A DNA stretch of 64,000 nt. Origin: Tulasnella sp. 424. Its lineage: Eukaryota > Basidiomycota > Agaricomycetes > Cantharellales > Tulasnellaceae. The notes under the pieces were generated by a model. That model was given only the letters and a program-made list of their open reading frames with translations. It did not search any database and was not told the DNA's origin. Of the stretch, positions 33,214-44,039 are shown one piece after another (the stretch's first letter is position 1; each line of letters opens with the position of its first letter). Both the position numbers and the translations under genes were made by a program. Where the stretch lies: assembly GCA_019633425.1 (NCBI GenBank), contig WSUB01000128.1, positions 1-64,000 of the forward strand, given 5' to 3'.

Positions 33214-34321
33214 ATGACTTACCAGCTACCAAATGAACTAAAAGTACAGATAATACAGCACGTTGACCGAAGATCACTTCCGACCGTCCTTCGTGTGGAC
33301 TCGACATTCCATGACATCGCGGAGGCCCGCCTGTACCACACGTTATTCTTCAAAGCGTTCCCCTCCCGGCCTCAGCTATTCGAAGCCGCTACAAACTGTT
33401 TCAATACTATTATTGGGAGACCTACAGCCGCTGCAGCTGTGCGTTGCATAGGAGTGGACTTGTATGACTGGTGGCACGCCGCGGCGGAGGAGTTCCTCGA
33501 GGTCTTCAGGACTGCTCTTCCGAAGGTTCCAAACCTCGTGGAATTGGAGATTTCCGATAGTAACGGTTTCGTTACGAGTGAGGAAAACATCAGGAAACTT
33601 CCCCAGGGCTGCCTGTTCTCAACCCTGCAGCATTATTTTGGACCACCGGGGATCCTGGATGATATCCAGAGCAATGTTCTGAAGACTTTGCACATTTATT
33701 CTATGGGAAACAGTATCGCTCTCATCCAGCGTTCATACTCAGCCGCAGCTCGATTGAGTGGGCAGACGCTGAGGTCGTTGGCCATCTACAAGCCCGAGGG
33801 TGACCAGGGTGACCTCGGGGAGTGGGAGAGCGTGTTCGTGGAGATCCCTTCACACTTCCCCAATCTCCGTTATCTGAGCGTGGAACCCTGGCATACAGGA
33901 TCTTCTGTGAGTCTCATTTATCAGCATCCTTTCCATAACGTAACACAAGTTTTTCTCAATGGATCCGTAATTCCCTGCGCAGGCCCTTCTGGACAAGCTT
34001 ATCCCAAACATCGTGAGGCTGCCCAAGCTTCGCTTACTCCGAGTCTCCAATTCGATGGGAATGCAACTTTTGGAACAAGAGCGCCATGTCAAGCACCTTC
34101 ACGCTGGATGTCCCCAGCTTCGAGCCATTACTCTGATCTGGCATGACGAGTGGATGTTCTGCGAGCGATTACAGACCTGGATCTCTTCGAGAGAATGGTA
34201 TCAATTGGATGAGCAACTCCGGGAGGAGGTAGACTGGCGAAATTATCTCGAGGATCCGGACCGCGAGGGATTTGAATATACATTCCTTGCCGATCGACGG
34301 GACTTTCCACATCGGATGTAA
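33214..34321 (+). CDS. F2-a: second-family F-box protein
   Basis: Exons 33214-33906 and 33983-34321 (intron GTGAGT...GCGCAG) give 343 aa. The F-box is at the extreme N-terminus (MTYQLPNELKVQIIQHVD, then 'TVLRVDSTFHDIAEARLYHTLFF'), the usual position in this family. Leucine-rich segments follow ('LPKVPNLVELEI', 'LRSLAIY', 'FPNLRYLSV', 'LPKLRLLRV'), then 'CPQLRAITL' and 'NYLEDPDREGF'. It shares no recent sequence with F1. The 57 bp after the stop are the inverse complement of the La-gene 3' flank (40420-40495), so this copy carries a captured La end although no La gene is beside it. Likely SCF receptor by F-box. Confidence 0.85.
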
Positions 34322-34386
34322 GGAATCTAACCTGTAACCGGGACATGCATAGCATTAGCTACACTATTGTTTTGCAAACAAATACA

Positions 34387-34626
34387 GGGGAGGTATCGGG
34401 TTCCAGGATAGCCAAAACGACATCGCCTTGTCCACCACGGTCGCGGACGTCGTTTCCGACAGGCTTGATGCTCCCAGGTTGACTCTAAGAAGGGATAAGC
34501 CATCAAGAACTTACGCCGGAGGGTTATCCGCCCTTCTACTAGCCGATCAAAGGGATAATTTAGCGCGCACCGCCGAAATGTTGACTGGTTGAGCTTCCAT
34601 CGTCTCTCTCAAAGCGGACTTAGTGA
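34387..34626 (-). pseudogene. 5' fragment of the kinase-TPR gene
   Basis: On the minus strand this matches the first exon, first intron and start of exon 2 of the kinase gene at 29210. 'GNDVRDRGGQGDVVLAILEPD' is still readable. The original start ATG is lost, the intron 1 acceptor (CCAG) is CCGG, and the copy ends before the kinase Lys. It abuts the La-derived flank of F2-a, showing a duplication breakpoint at about 34387. Confidence 0.85.
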
Positions 34627-34826
34627 TGAATGCGAGGGTGAGATTCGAACCGAGTAGAAAGTCACTGAAAGTGTGTCGCGTGATTTGGATCTTTTCGAAG
34701 GCGTTTGCAGGGTATGGTCGATCGTTGCGACAGGGATTTCGGGTTTACGCCACATCTCCGTGGTCGGATTTCCCACATACGTGTTTGTCTCCGTCGGGTA
34801 TCTCCCCTGCCTTTTCGTTCGACACC

Positions 34827-35505
34827 ATGCTGCGGACAGTATTTCTATCCTCTCTGGTCGTTCTACTCGCGGCTATCTACCTATACGTCGATTGTGATAC
34901 GCTTCCTTTGAAAATTTTCTCTCGGGAGAAGACCACAGTGCAGGGGCAGACCGCTGCCAGTCAAGTTAGCACCATGAGCTACGCCTCGACACCTTCAGCC
35001 AAGCCTTCCGAAGCATATTCAGCGTCGTACCAAGATCACTCGGATCCGAGAACACAGGCACAGCATCGTCCAGTCGACTCCGCTCCGTCAGACCAACCAT
35101 CACCTGACAGTCAGCAACCACTTTTACCTGGCCCGGATGAAATTCCGGCCGATGATGCTGTTTTGCTGAGCGAAGAGGCGCAGCTGGAAAGACTTGGGCC
35201 GATTGTGGTTAACAGCGATGGTGTACGTCAATGTTCGCCTACCTCACTCCACACCACCGTTCTGACTAATAATCCATTCGGGTCGATTAGACGCTGTCTC
35301 GGATATCTAATTGGCAGGGCATGAACAAGGCGGAGAAGGCCCTTACTTTGAAACGTCTGAAGAAAAGAAATGAGTAAGGCCGGGCTGCCTTGTCCCCATT
35401 TCGCCATTTCAACCTAACGCAATGCCTTTTTCCCCCCGGTTCAGGCAACGTTTGAAACAGCTTAAAGAACAAATGAATGCGGAGGGCCTAGATACTCAAG
35501 ACTAA
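34827..35505 (+). CDS. Small protein with N-terminal membrane anchor
   Basis: Three exons by splice phase: 34827 to about 35222 (donor GTACGT), a middle exon from about 35292 to a GTAAGG donor near 35370, and a last exon from about 35446 to TAA 35503-35505. The start is MLRTVFLSSLVVLLAAIYLY, a signal-anchor or membrane helix at residues 3-20. A Ser/Pro/Gln-rich low-complexity middle follows ('SYASTPSAKPSEAYSASYQD'), then an acidic stretch (LSEEAQLERLG). The basic, helical C-terminus reads 'NWQGMNKAEKALTLKRLKKR' and 'QRLKQLKEQMNAEG'. Around 185 residues. I do not recognise the family; the layout suggests a small membrane-anchored protein with a cytosolic or matrix helix. Broken twin at 29419. 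Confidence 0.7.
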
Positions 35506-36524
35506 GTCCACTGGTACACCTATTTCTGAGGACCGACTCTGTATGTAGTGATTTCTCAGGAACGAATTTTGGCTGATGTTGTGACCCTGAACTCCCAAAG
35601 CGTCCTGGCAGACTTCCATCTCTCGCCCCCGCGCGCTTACACAATTGTTAAACCAAGCACGGCAGCGCCGACGGAGCGTTGCCGAGGAGCAGCGTTTTTA
35701 GTAGTCAATCCCCACATATGACGTCTCTCGATCTCGTAAAGCCAGCGACCGAGAACTTTGTACACGTTGCTCGAAGCATCGCCAAGGATTCAAAAATGGA
35801 CTCATCTTCCGATGCTCTTGGCATGGACAAGGGAGATCGCTGGCAGCGTTGGCCTTTCTTCGACGAGCAACCAGTACCAACCACCGTCATGCAGGGACGC
35901 GAATGCCGCTCAGCGCAGGCAACCTCCGAATAACGGCTTCGGTTAGCCGGCCGGTCAAGGGTCTAAGCGCTTGAACGTCGGTATCCCATCGATAGGACAC
36001 TCAGAGGGCCCATGATTTTTGTTCGTAGAAAAGAAACACGTTTTCTGACTTATATCATTGGTGCCGAAAGTTGGGCGCGGGCGATCATGGGAAGCGTGAA
36101 TGTTGAGAGCCGCCCACCGACAATGTCAATCCCGAGCTGGAGGTCGATATCGGTTCCGATGAGAAGATTTTGAGTGAGCTGTCGCTGAGTAGTATTTGTT
36201 ATTGTCCATGGGGGGTTCACAACGAGGCTAAGCCGCTAAGGAGTTGGGAGGTTCGCGTGGCGCTGAGATTTTCCAGCACTGTGTTCCGTTGTGCCTGAGA
36301 GTCTCTCGTCCTGTCTATCCATCCACACCTAACCCACCTTCTCGCTCCCTCCCCCCTTCCTTACCCAACGACTACACTACGAACCTTCAACACACGGTCC
36401 TTTTATCGGCAACACCCAATTACTTAGATCCCGAAGGAAGCAAGGCGTCAAAAGCAGTTATCAACTTTGTAAACCCACCCACTCCCCTCCTCCCACTCAC
36501 ACAACCTTAAAGAAGGAGGAAAAC
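35506..36524. other. Spacer, no gene recognised
   Basis: It contains the 3' flank of the small membrane-protein gene and the 5' flank of the Kre9-like gene, the latter pyrimidine-rich (36300-36370, 36480-36500), as is common before fungal genes. A short open frame at 35679-35933 has no recognisable domain. No repeat partner was found in the window. Confidence 0.5.
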
Positions 36525-37454
36525 ATGAAGTTCTTCTCGACTATTGCAACTCTCTCAATATTTTCATCTCTATCCATTGCCATGGGGCCCTGTGCGTAGC
36601 ATCGTGATGAGCGGGAAGCTACGATTGAGGTGTAGACTGACGACTGGCTCTCTCTGCCTTTCACGCTGGCGCGCGTTCCGATTCGAAAAACAAGCATATT
36701 TCCTCATCACTAAACCGGCAGCAGGCGATCAGTGGCCTCAAGGACAGGCGCACTCGACGACATGGAAGCACGCAGTGGACAACATCGACGTCGTTGACGT
36801 GGAGCTGGCAAGGATAGGATCGTCAGGATTGCTATTTGTGTCGCGCGAAGGTACGTCCCGCACGTTCTGCCGGCCGACCCTGGCATCATCTAACTGCGCT
36901 TTGACCCCCTTTTCCTCCTCCTCGTCTACCTGCACACAGTACCAACAAGTTGGGGGTCACTGAACATCTACCTCGACTCTGTGCCACCAGGGTACGTAGA
37001 CTTTTCGGCGCTCGTTCCGCTTGCACTACGCACAGCCTGTCGCTAACCCGCCCGGATTTGGCTTGGTCTAGCGACGACTATTACTTCGTCTTCCTCAACG
37101 TAACACACGGCGGCGTTTACTCGATTTCGGAACGATTCACTATTCTTGATTCATCATCCACGTCTGCGAACTCTTCGGCACAGTTAGCTCCGGATGCCTC
37201 GAAGCCTACTGTCACTGTGACTGGTGCACCAGGGCCGTTACAGGTGCGCCCATCCTCTCTTTCGTCTTTAACACGGGGATAAAGCGGTTGACGATGATAC
37301 TAAACTCGGTGCGCAGACATGGGGAACAACGTTTGGACCACAGGCCGCCGGCGCGGTTGCGTTATGGAGTGGACTAGCAGATGGTCGGACAACGATGGTG
37401 ATCGCCTCGGCGCTTGTGTCAGCAGCACTAGGAGGGGTTATGCTGGTATTATAA
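36525..37454 (+). CDS. Kre9/Knh1-like GPI-anchored cell-surface protein
   Basis: Five exons: 36525-36591, 36695-36850, 36940-36991, 37072-37243, 37317-37454, giving 194 aa. Signal peptide at residues 1-19 (KFFSTIATLSIFSSLSIA). Then the Ser-Thr-rich GPI-anchored family domain: 'YFLITKPAAGDQW', 'WKHAVDNIDVVDVELARI', 'LLFVSREVPTSWGSLNIYLD', 'GDDYYFVFLNVTHGGVYSIS'. A Ser/Thr linker follows, and a hydrophobic C-terminus (VIASALVSAALGGVMLVL) suitable for GPI anchoring. Family members act at the wall or plasma membrane; yeast Kre9/Knh1 are needed for beta-1,6-glucan. No enzymatic motif. Single copy here. Confidence 0.88.
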
Positions 37455-38360
37455 TCCACTCTTTCGCTTTTTTTTCCTTGCTTTCCTTGGGTTTGCACCT
37501 TTTTTTTCGCTTTTTCTCTTGTTATGCATCGCGGTTTCAGATTTCCCGTTTAGATTAAGGAGGTCGACATTTTCCCCCAACTTCGCCTCTCCTGTTATAT
37601 TCGCACGTGCAACCCACGGACACAACCTTTTCTCTTTTTATTGAACCGTATCATCGTTTTTATTTCGTTGCTCGGGGTTGAAGCTGCTGCTTGGCATCGT
37701 AGTGCGGCGGCTCCGAAAGCCGCCCTAGTGGGCCGTTCGCCCCTGGAGTCTAACCTCTAGATCTCCCTTCCGGGCGCATTATTTCAGTGCCTTCAAGTTA
37801 TTTTCATTCCTCTATTCTCGTTTCATCGACACATTCCTTGATTCTTGCCGTCGTTGTCACCGTTTTCTTTATTAATCGTTCTCGGGTCTTTCTATCTACT
37901 CCTCGTCGTCATCGTCGTCGCATCTCCCCGGCTATTATATTCACGATGTACTTGTGCCGCTGAGCCTGGTTGCTTTTTGCTATGGACACTTTCGATTCTC
38001 GATGAGCTTAAACTGGACGCTGTTATTGGGCAAATGCGTCTTGGGAAGTGGCGAGTTCATGCAAGGTTCAACGGCGCGCTAGACTCACGTATATATGTTA
38101 AAAGGTTCTAGTCGTTGAGATCTCTGCCACTTGCTATCGCTGTGTCTCCATGAGCATCGCCCGAGCAGGGATTCCGGACAAGGGATCCAGAAAAGGGAAT
38201 AGGGGCTTCTATAGAACGTGGGATGTTGAATGAATTTCTGTGTTGACCAGAGTCGGATCCAGGACCTCTCTCACCCACCAGACTCCGGTGACTCTCGATC
38301 GACGCTCTACGACTCCCTTAACTCTCATTCAACACCATATTTAGTCTCGAAGCGTGATCC
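37455..38360. other. Spacer upstream of the La gene
   Basis: T-rich 3' flank of the Kre9-like gene, then about 600 bp without a recognisable gene. A short GC-rich hairpin-like segment ('gcggcggctccgaaagccgcc', one run) is at about 37707-37728. The last 100 bp are CT-rich up to the La start codon. Confidence 0.45.
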
Positions 38361-40311
38361 ATGAGTGAAACAGCAAAACCAGAGACTGCTGCCCCAGTAG
38401 AGGACGCTCAGATGAAGGACACCGCCACTGCACCAACAACGGAGGCGACGACTGCCCAGACTGAGGAGGATGATAAGGCAGCTGTCCTCAAGCAAGGTCA
38501 GTGGGACTTGATAGCTTTCCGTGGATTCGTTTATCTCTTCAAATACTGACCTCTACTTTCCCCGGACGTCTGACTCTTGGAATTTCCTCATTAATTCCAC
38601 CCTCCCAGTTGAATTCTACCTGAGCGACTCCAACCTTCCCTATGACAAGTTCATGTGGACCATTCACGCCAAAAACGAAGATCACTGGATCCCAATCGCC
38701 ACTCTCGCTGGGTTCAAGCGGATGCGCGAGTACAACACCAAGTACGGCATTCCATGGATTGCGGAGGTCCTGCGGGGCAGCGAAGAGCTATTGGAGGTCG
38801 ACGAAGCCGGTGCTAACGTGAGGCGAGCTATCGAGTTGAAGCCTCCGGGTATGACGCAGTATGATAATAGTGCTTATGCTGTGAGTTCCTTCCCTCGAAC
38901 TTTCGCACTCGGGCACAACGTGGAGCTCATGCCCGAGACACACTCTGTTTTCCCCAGAAAGGCTTCCCGGACGAGGCTCCTGGCCTTCAGCAGAGGATTG
39001 AAAAGTTCTTTGAGGAGTATGCACCGATCGCGGGTGTGAGGTTCAGGAGGACTGATAAGAAGGATGGGAGGAAGTTCAAGGTCAGTTACACCTGCGCGAG
39101 TTCGGCTTAATCTACGCCCAACTGACGTTCACATGCTCGAATAGAACTCTGTCTTCACTGAATTCAAGAACAAAGCAGGTCTAGACGCTTTCTTGGATGC
39201 TGATCCAAAACCTACGTTCGAGGGCAAGGAGCTGCTCATAATGTCAAAGTAAGCCGGTGCTCTGTGAAGACTTTTGGCGCATCCTATAATTGCTCACCAA
39301 ACTTTTCACGAAACTCCGCCTTTAGAGACGCATACGTGACGATGAAGGCCAAAGAGAAGGGTTTCGATGTACCAGACAAGTCTCAAATTCTCGTGGGCAA
39401 TATTCGTCGTGGTTTCAACGCTTTCAAGCTCATGGCCGAAGAAGCCAAGGGGGGTAAAACGAATATCAAGAGCACCGGGAAGGTCGAGGAAGACGATGAC
39501 GATGAAGAGGCTGAGAAATCTGGAGAGATCACTATTGACATGGATGGTCGCACCTACGCTGTGAGAGAAGACGGAACTATCGACGAGTCGGAGCTGGATT
39601 ATACGAAAGGGAAGGTGTTGAAGTTCACTGGATGCGGAGAGGGCGACGTCGATTTCAAGGCAATCAAGGTTCGTATTGGCTTGTTACTCCTTTGTGTTGG
39701 CTTCTGTACTGATGATGTGACCGTTGTGCAGGAGACACTACAACCGACCCTCGGAAAGGTCTTCATAACAAAGGACTATGAGGGCAAGGAGTTCTCAAAC
39801 GGCTTCGCCGCCTTCGACAAAGTTCTTAGCCTAGAAGAAATCGAAACCGTCAAGGAGAAGGTTCCGACGATTGCTGGCGCGGAGGTGACATGGGCTGCCC
39901 CATCTGGTACGACACGATATCATAGCCAGATGACTTTCTCTCGTTCCTTACTGACTTTCTGCGTCGCACTTGTTAGACGATGACGAACGCCGATTCTGGC
40001 TTAACCGAGTCAACTTCTTCGCCAAGCGCCGGTTAGAACAAGGCAAAGACCCGAGGTCGAACGGCTCGGGTAGAAGTGGAGGAAGGGGTCAGCAAGGTGG
40101 AAGAGGCGGTGCCCGAGGGATGCGTGGCGGCCGGGGCGGCGGCGGTGGACGTGGGGGTTCGAGAGGCAACGCCCAAAGAGGCGAGAAGAGGAAACGGGAT
40201 GATAACACCGACACTCCTGCGGCGCCCTCGAAACCCGCACCGCCGGTTGTCGCTTCTTCCTCTGCTGCGAAGAAGGTCAAGCTTGCCGATGGATCTGCCG
40301 CGGATGCATAG
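38361..40311 (+). CDS. La-family RNA-binding protein (Lhp1/SSB)
   Basis: Seven exons: 38361-38496, 38609-38880, 38958-39080, 39145-39248, 39326-39668, 39732-39906, 39977-40311, total 495 aa in a single frame. Acidic N-terminus, then the La motif ([18 protein letters not shown] ... [15 protein letters not shown]), an RRM ('[17 protein letters not shown]', '[11 protein letters not shown]'), an acidic linker (EEDDDDEEA), then a C-terminal RRM-like domain ('[19 protein letters not shown]' ... '[21 protein letters not shown]') and an RGG/GGR-rich tail with KRKR and KKVK basic clusters. La proteins bind the UUU-OH ends of RNA polymerase III transcripts and protect them in the nucleus. Its last exon and 3' flank have been copied at three or more places in this window. 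Confidence 0.93.
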
Positions 40312-40497
40312 GTTCGTCGACCAAAAGATGGAGTTTTCACTTGTACGCAGGCCGCAGTTTTCAAAAAAAAGGGTATCCGCTATTTCCGTCGATCCTGGCT
40401 TTCTTTGTGTATTTCTAAACTAGCGAAAATGTTTTGCAAAACAATAGTGTAGCTAATGCTATACATGTCTCGGTTACAAGTTAGATTCGATATGGAA

Positions 40498-41603
40498 TTA
40501 ACTTTTTTGCCATCGATATCGAAAGGCAAAGGTTGTATAATCAAATCCCTCGCGGTTCGGATCTTCGAGATAATTTCGCCAGTCTACCTCCTCCCAGAGT
40601 TTCTTATTCAATTCTCCCCCTGAGACCCAGGTCTGTAATCGCTCGCAGAACATCCACTCATCAAACTCGGACAGAGTAATGGCTCGAAGCTGGGGACAAC
40701 CAGCGTGAAGGTGCTTGACATAGGGCTCTTGTTCCGAACGTTGCATTTCCTCCGAATTGAAGACTTGGAGTAAGCGAAGCTTTGGCAGCCTCACGATGTT
40801 TGGGATAAGCTTGTCGATAAGGGCCTGGGCAGGGAATTACGGATCCATGGAGAAAAAAATCATGTTACGTTACGAAAAGGACGCTGATGAATGAGACTCA
40901 CGAAAGATACTGGATGCCCGGGTTCCACGCTCAGATGACGGAGATTGGGGAAGTGTGAAGGGATCTCCACGAACACGCCCTCCCACTCCCCAAGGTCGCC
41001 TTGTCCACCCCGTGACTCGTGGATGGCCAACGTCCTGAGCGTCTGCCCACTCAATCGAGCTGCGGCTGAGCATGAACGCTGGATGAGAGCGATACTGCTT
41101 CTCATAGAATAGATGCGCAAAGTCTTCAGAACATTGCTCCGGATATCATCCAGGATTGGTGGTCCATAATAATGCTGCAGGGTCGGGAATAGGCAGCCCT
41201 GGGGAAGTCTGCTGATGTTGACTTCACCCCTAACAAGATGGGGACTCCCAACGAAACGGGCGCTATTGAGAGTCTCCAATTCCACGAGGTTTGGAATCTT
41301 CGGAAGAGCAGTCCTGAAGGCCTCGAGGAACTCCTCTGCTCCGACTCCGTTCCAGCCATACACTTTCACTCCCATACAACGCACAGCTGCAGCAGAGCTA
41401 GGCCTCCCAATAATAGTATTGAGGCAATTTGTAGCGGCTCCTAATAGCTGATGCTGGCGGGGGTCAAGGAGTATCGTGTGATACAGGAGGGCCTCCGCGA
41501 TGTGATGGAATGTCGAGTCCACGCGAAGGACGGCCGGAAGTGATTTCTTGTCGACGTGCTGTATTATCTTTATTTTGAGCTCATTTGGTAGTTGGTAAGT
41601 CAT
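40498..41603 (-). CDS. F2-b: second-family F-box protein
   Basis: Exons 40902-41603 and 40498-40824 (GTGAGT...CCCAG) give 342 aa. I start at MTYQLPNELKIKIIQHVD, where all family members begin; an in-frame upstream ATG would add 18 residues of poor family fit. F-box residues 1-45, then 'LPKIPNLVELET', 'LPQGCLFPTLQHYYGPP', 'LSGQTLRTLAIHES', 'FPNLRHLSV', 'CPQLRAITL', 'NYLEDPNREGF'. The C-terminus diverges (...TFAFRYRWQKS) from 'LADRRHFPHRM' of F2-c. Convergent with the La gene, only 186 bp from its stop, so the two transcripts' ends probably overlap. SCF receptor by family; substrate unknown. Confidence 0.85.
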
Positions 41604-41789
41604 CGAGAGGATGAAACCAGGGAGGTATGTCTGGCCCGACGGTCGATGAGTCACCAATCTAACCGTGTGCCAATAACCGGCAACGCCGGGCCGAGGTAGT
41701 TTTCTTTATCATCGCAAAGCTCCCGTCCTCAACTTACACGAACGATATAACCCGTGATGTGACCGAAAACCGACGCCATTTAATATGGC

Positions 41790-42337
41790 TTCCTGCCGTA
41801 CCTTATTGACTTTCTGCGTCGTTCTTGTACGAAGATGAACGTCGATTCCAGCCTAACCTAGCTAAGTTCTTCAGCGAGATTCGGTTAGAACATGACAAGG
41901 ACCTGAGGTTGAACGGCGCGGGTAAAGGTGGGGAAGGGGCCAGCGAGGTAGAAGAGGTAGCCGAGCTGGGACAGGTGGCGGTCGGGACGGTGGTGGTGGA
42001 CGACGTGCGGGTTCGAGAGATAACACTTCAAGAGGCGAAAAGCTGAAACGCGATGATAATACTGACACTCCTGCGGCGCGCCCGAAACCCGCGCCACCGG
42101 CTGTCGCTTCTTCGTCTGCTGCGAAGAAGGCCAACCTTGCCGATGGATCTGCCGCCGATGCACAGTTTCGTGGACAGAAGATGGAGTTTTCACTTGTATG
42201 GCCACAGTTATCAGAACAGGGGTATCCGCTATTTCCGTCGATTCTGGCTTTCTTTCTGTATCTCTAAACTAGCGAAAATGTTTTGCAAAACGATAGTGTA
42301 GCTAATGCTATACATGTCTCGGTTACAAGTTAGATTC
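41790..42337 (+). pseudogene. La last-exon copy (degraded)
   Basis: This matches the La gene from the end of its last intron through the last exon and 3' flank: 'ttctgcgtcg', 'ERRFQPNLAKFF' for [12 protein letters not shown], the Gly-rich segment, and a final part equivalent to '[13 protein letters not shown]'. The splice acceptor TTAG is changed to TACG and the frame is broken in the Gly-rich part, so it codes nothing. From about 42190 the La 3' flank is almost unchanged ('gtgtagctaatgctatacatgtctcg') and leads into the 3' end of F2-c. Confidence 0.88.
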
Positions 42338-42338
42338 C

Positions 42339-43444
42339 TTACATTCGATGTGGAAAGTGCCGTCGATCGGCAAGGAGTATATATTTAAATCCCTCGCGAT
42401 CCGGATCTTCGAGATAATTTCGCCAGTTTACCTCCCCCAAGAGTTGCTCGTCCAATTGTTCCCTTTCTCCCCCTGGGACCCAGGTCTGTAATCGCTCGCA
42501 GAACATCCACTGGCCATACCAGTTCAGAGTAACGGCTCGAAGCTGGGGACATCCAGCGTGAAGGTGCTTGACATAGCGCTCTTGTTCCGGAGGTTGCATG
42601 ACTTCCGAAGTGGAGACTCGGAGTAAGCGAAGCTTTGGCAGCCTCACGATATTTGGAATAAGCTTGTCCATAAAGGCCTGCGCAGGGAATCACGGATCCG
42701 TTGAGGAAAACTTGGTGTTACGTTATAGAAAGGGCGCTGATAGATGAGACTCACGAAAGATACTGGATGCCCGGGTTCCACGCTTAGATGACGGAGATTG
42801 GGGAAGTGTGAAGGGATCTCCACGAACATGCCCTCCCACTCCCCGAGGTCGCCCTCTCCACCCGGTGACTCGTAGATGGTCAACGCCCTAAGCGTCTGCC
42901 CACTCAATCGAGCTGCGGCTGAGCATGAGCGCTTGATGAGCGCGATACTGCTTCCCATAGAATAGATGCGCAAAGTCTTCAGAACACTGCTCTGGATATC
43001 ATCCAGGATCCCCGGTGGTCCAAAATAATGCTGCAGGGTCGGGAATAGGCAGCCCTGGGGAAGTCTCTTGACGTTGAATTCACCCCGAACGGAACTGTCA
43101 CTATTGAAAATCTCCAATTCCACGAGGTTTGAGAGCTTCGGAAGAGCAGTCTTGAAGGCCTCGAGGAACTCCTCCGCCCCGACGCGCCAGTCATACAAGT
43201 CCACTCCCATGCAACGGACAGCCGCGGCAGCAGTAGGCCTCTCAATAATAGTATTGAGACATTTCGTAGCGGCTCCTAATCGCTGAGGCTGGCGGGGGGA
43301 CGCTTCGAGGAGTATCGTGTGGTACAGGAGGAGCTCCGCGATGTCATGGAATGTCGAGTCCACGCGAAGGACGGCCTGAAGTGATTTTTTGTCGACGTGC
43401 TGTATTATCTTTATTTTGAGTTCATTTGGTAGTTGGTAAGTCAT
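42339..43444 (-). CDS. F2-c: second-family F-box protein
   Basis: Exons 42755-43444 and 42339-42677 give 342 aa. MTYQLPNELKIKIIQHVD F-box start, 'AVLRVDSTFHDIAELLLYHTILLEAS', LRR-like 'LPKLSNLVELEIF', 'LSGQTLRALTIYES', 'FPNLRHLSV', 'LPKLRLLRV', 'CPQLRAVTL', and the C-terminus 'NYLEDPDREGF' to FPHRM, as in F2-a. Very close to F2-b: together with the La fragments they form a direct tandem duplication of about 1.85 kb, and a third unit starts at about 43640 but is cut off at 43700. Same predicted role as the other F2 genes. Confidence 0.86.
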
Positions 43445-44010
43445 CGGGAGGATGAAACGAGGAGGTATGTTTGTGGTGGACACTTATAATTATAAGGCCT
43501 GAAGGTCGATGAGTCACCAATCTAACCGCGTGCCAGCAACCGGCAACGCCCGGGCCGAGGTAGTTTTCTTGGATCATCCTATACCACCGCAAAGCTTCCG
43601 TCCACAACTTACACGAACGATCTAACATGTGATGTGACCGAAGACCGATGTCATTTAATATGGCTTCCTTCCGTATACTACCTCATTGACTTTCTGCGTG
43701 GTTCTTTTCAAGACGCGTCACAAGTGCACTCAAACCCCGGGAGGCAGTTCAAGCGAAGTCCCATAAACACAATCAGAGAGGATTTGAAGAGGAGTGGCCG
43801 GGGAGTATAAGAGGCGGTGAGGTAAGTCAAAAAAGAACTTCGGAAGACCGGAGACGTTAGCGGAGCCACGTAAAAAGCACATGGCGACTTCAACTGCAAG
43901 GAACCGGGTATAACTAGGGGTAGAAAAGACATGTCGTGGGCGATTAACTACAAACCAAACCCGCTGAGAAGACCCATAACCGTTCCGACCGGTTGTGGGT
44001 AGACGTGCAC
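43445..44010. repeat. F2-c 5' flank, truncated third La/F2 unit, and inverted repeat partner
   Basis: Positions 43445-43640 are the promoter side of F2-c. Positions about 43645-43700 ('atttaatatggcttcc ... tgactttctgcgt') repeat the start of the La fragment at 41780-41820 and then stop. Positions 43715-44010 are the inverse complement of 32208-32550. No gene is seen. Confidence 0.6.
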
Positions 44011-44039
44011 AATTATGATTAAATAAACGAGACTCCATA

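Noticed and set aside
35679..35933. Possible small gene, 84 codons
   Set aside because: No recognisable features, overlapping open frames on both strands, and no splice support.
37700..37760. GC-rich hairpin considered as an RNA gene or tRNA
   Set aside because: No tRNA boxes or cloverleaf; only a simple short stem.
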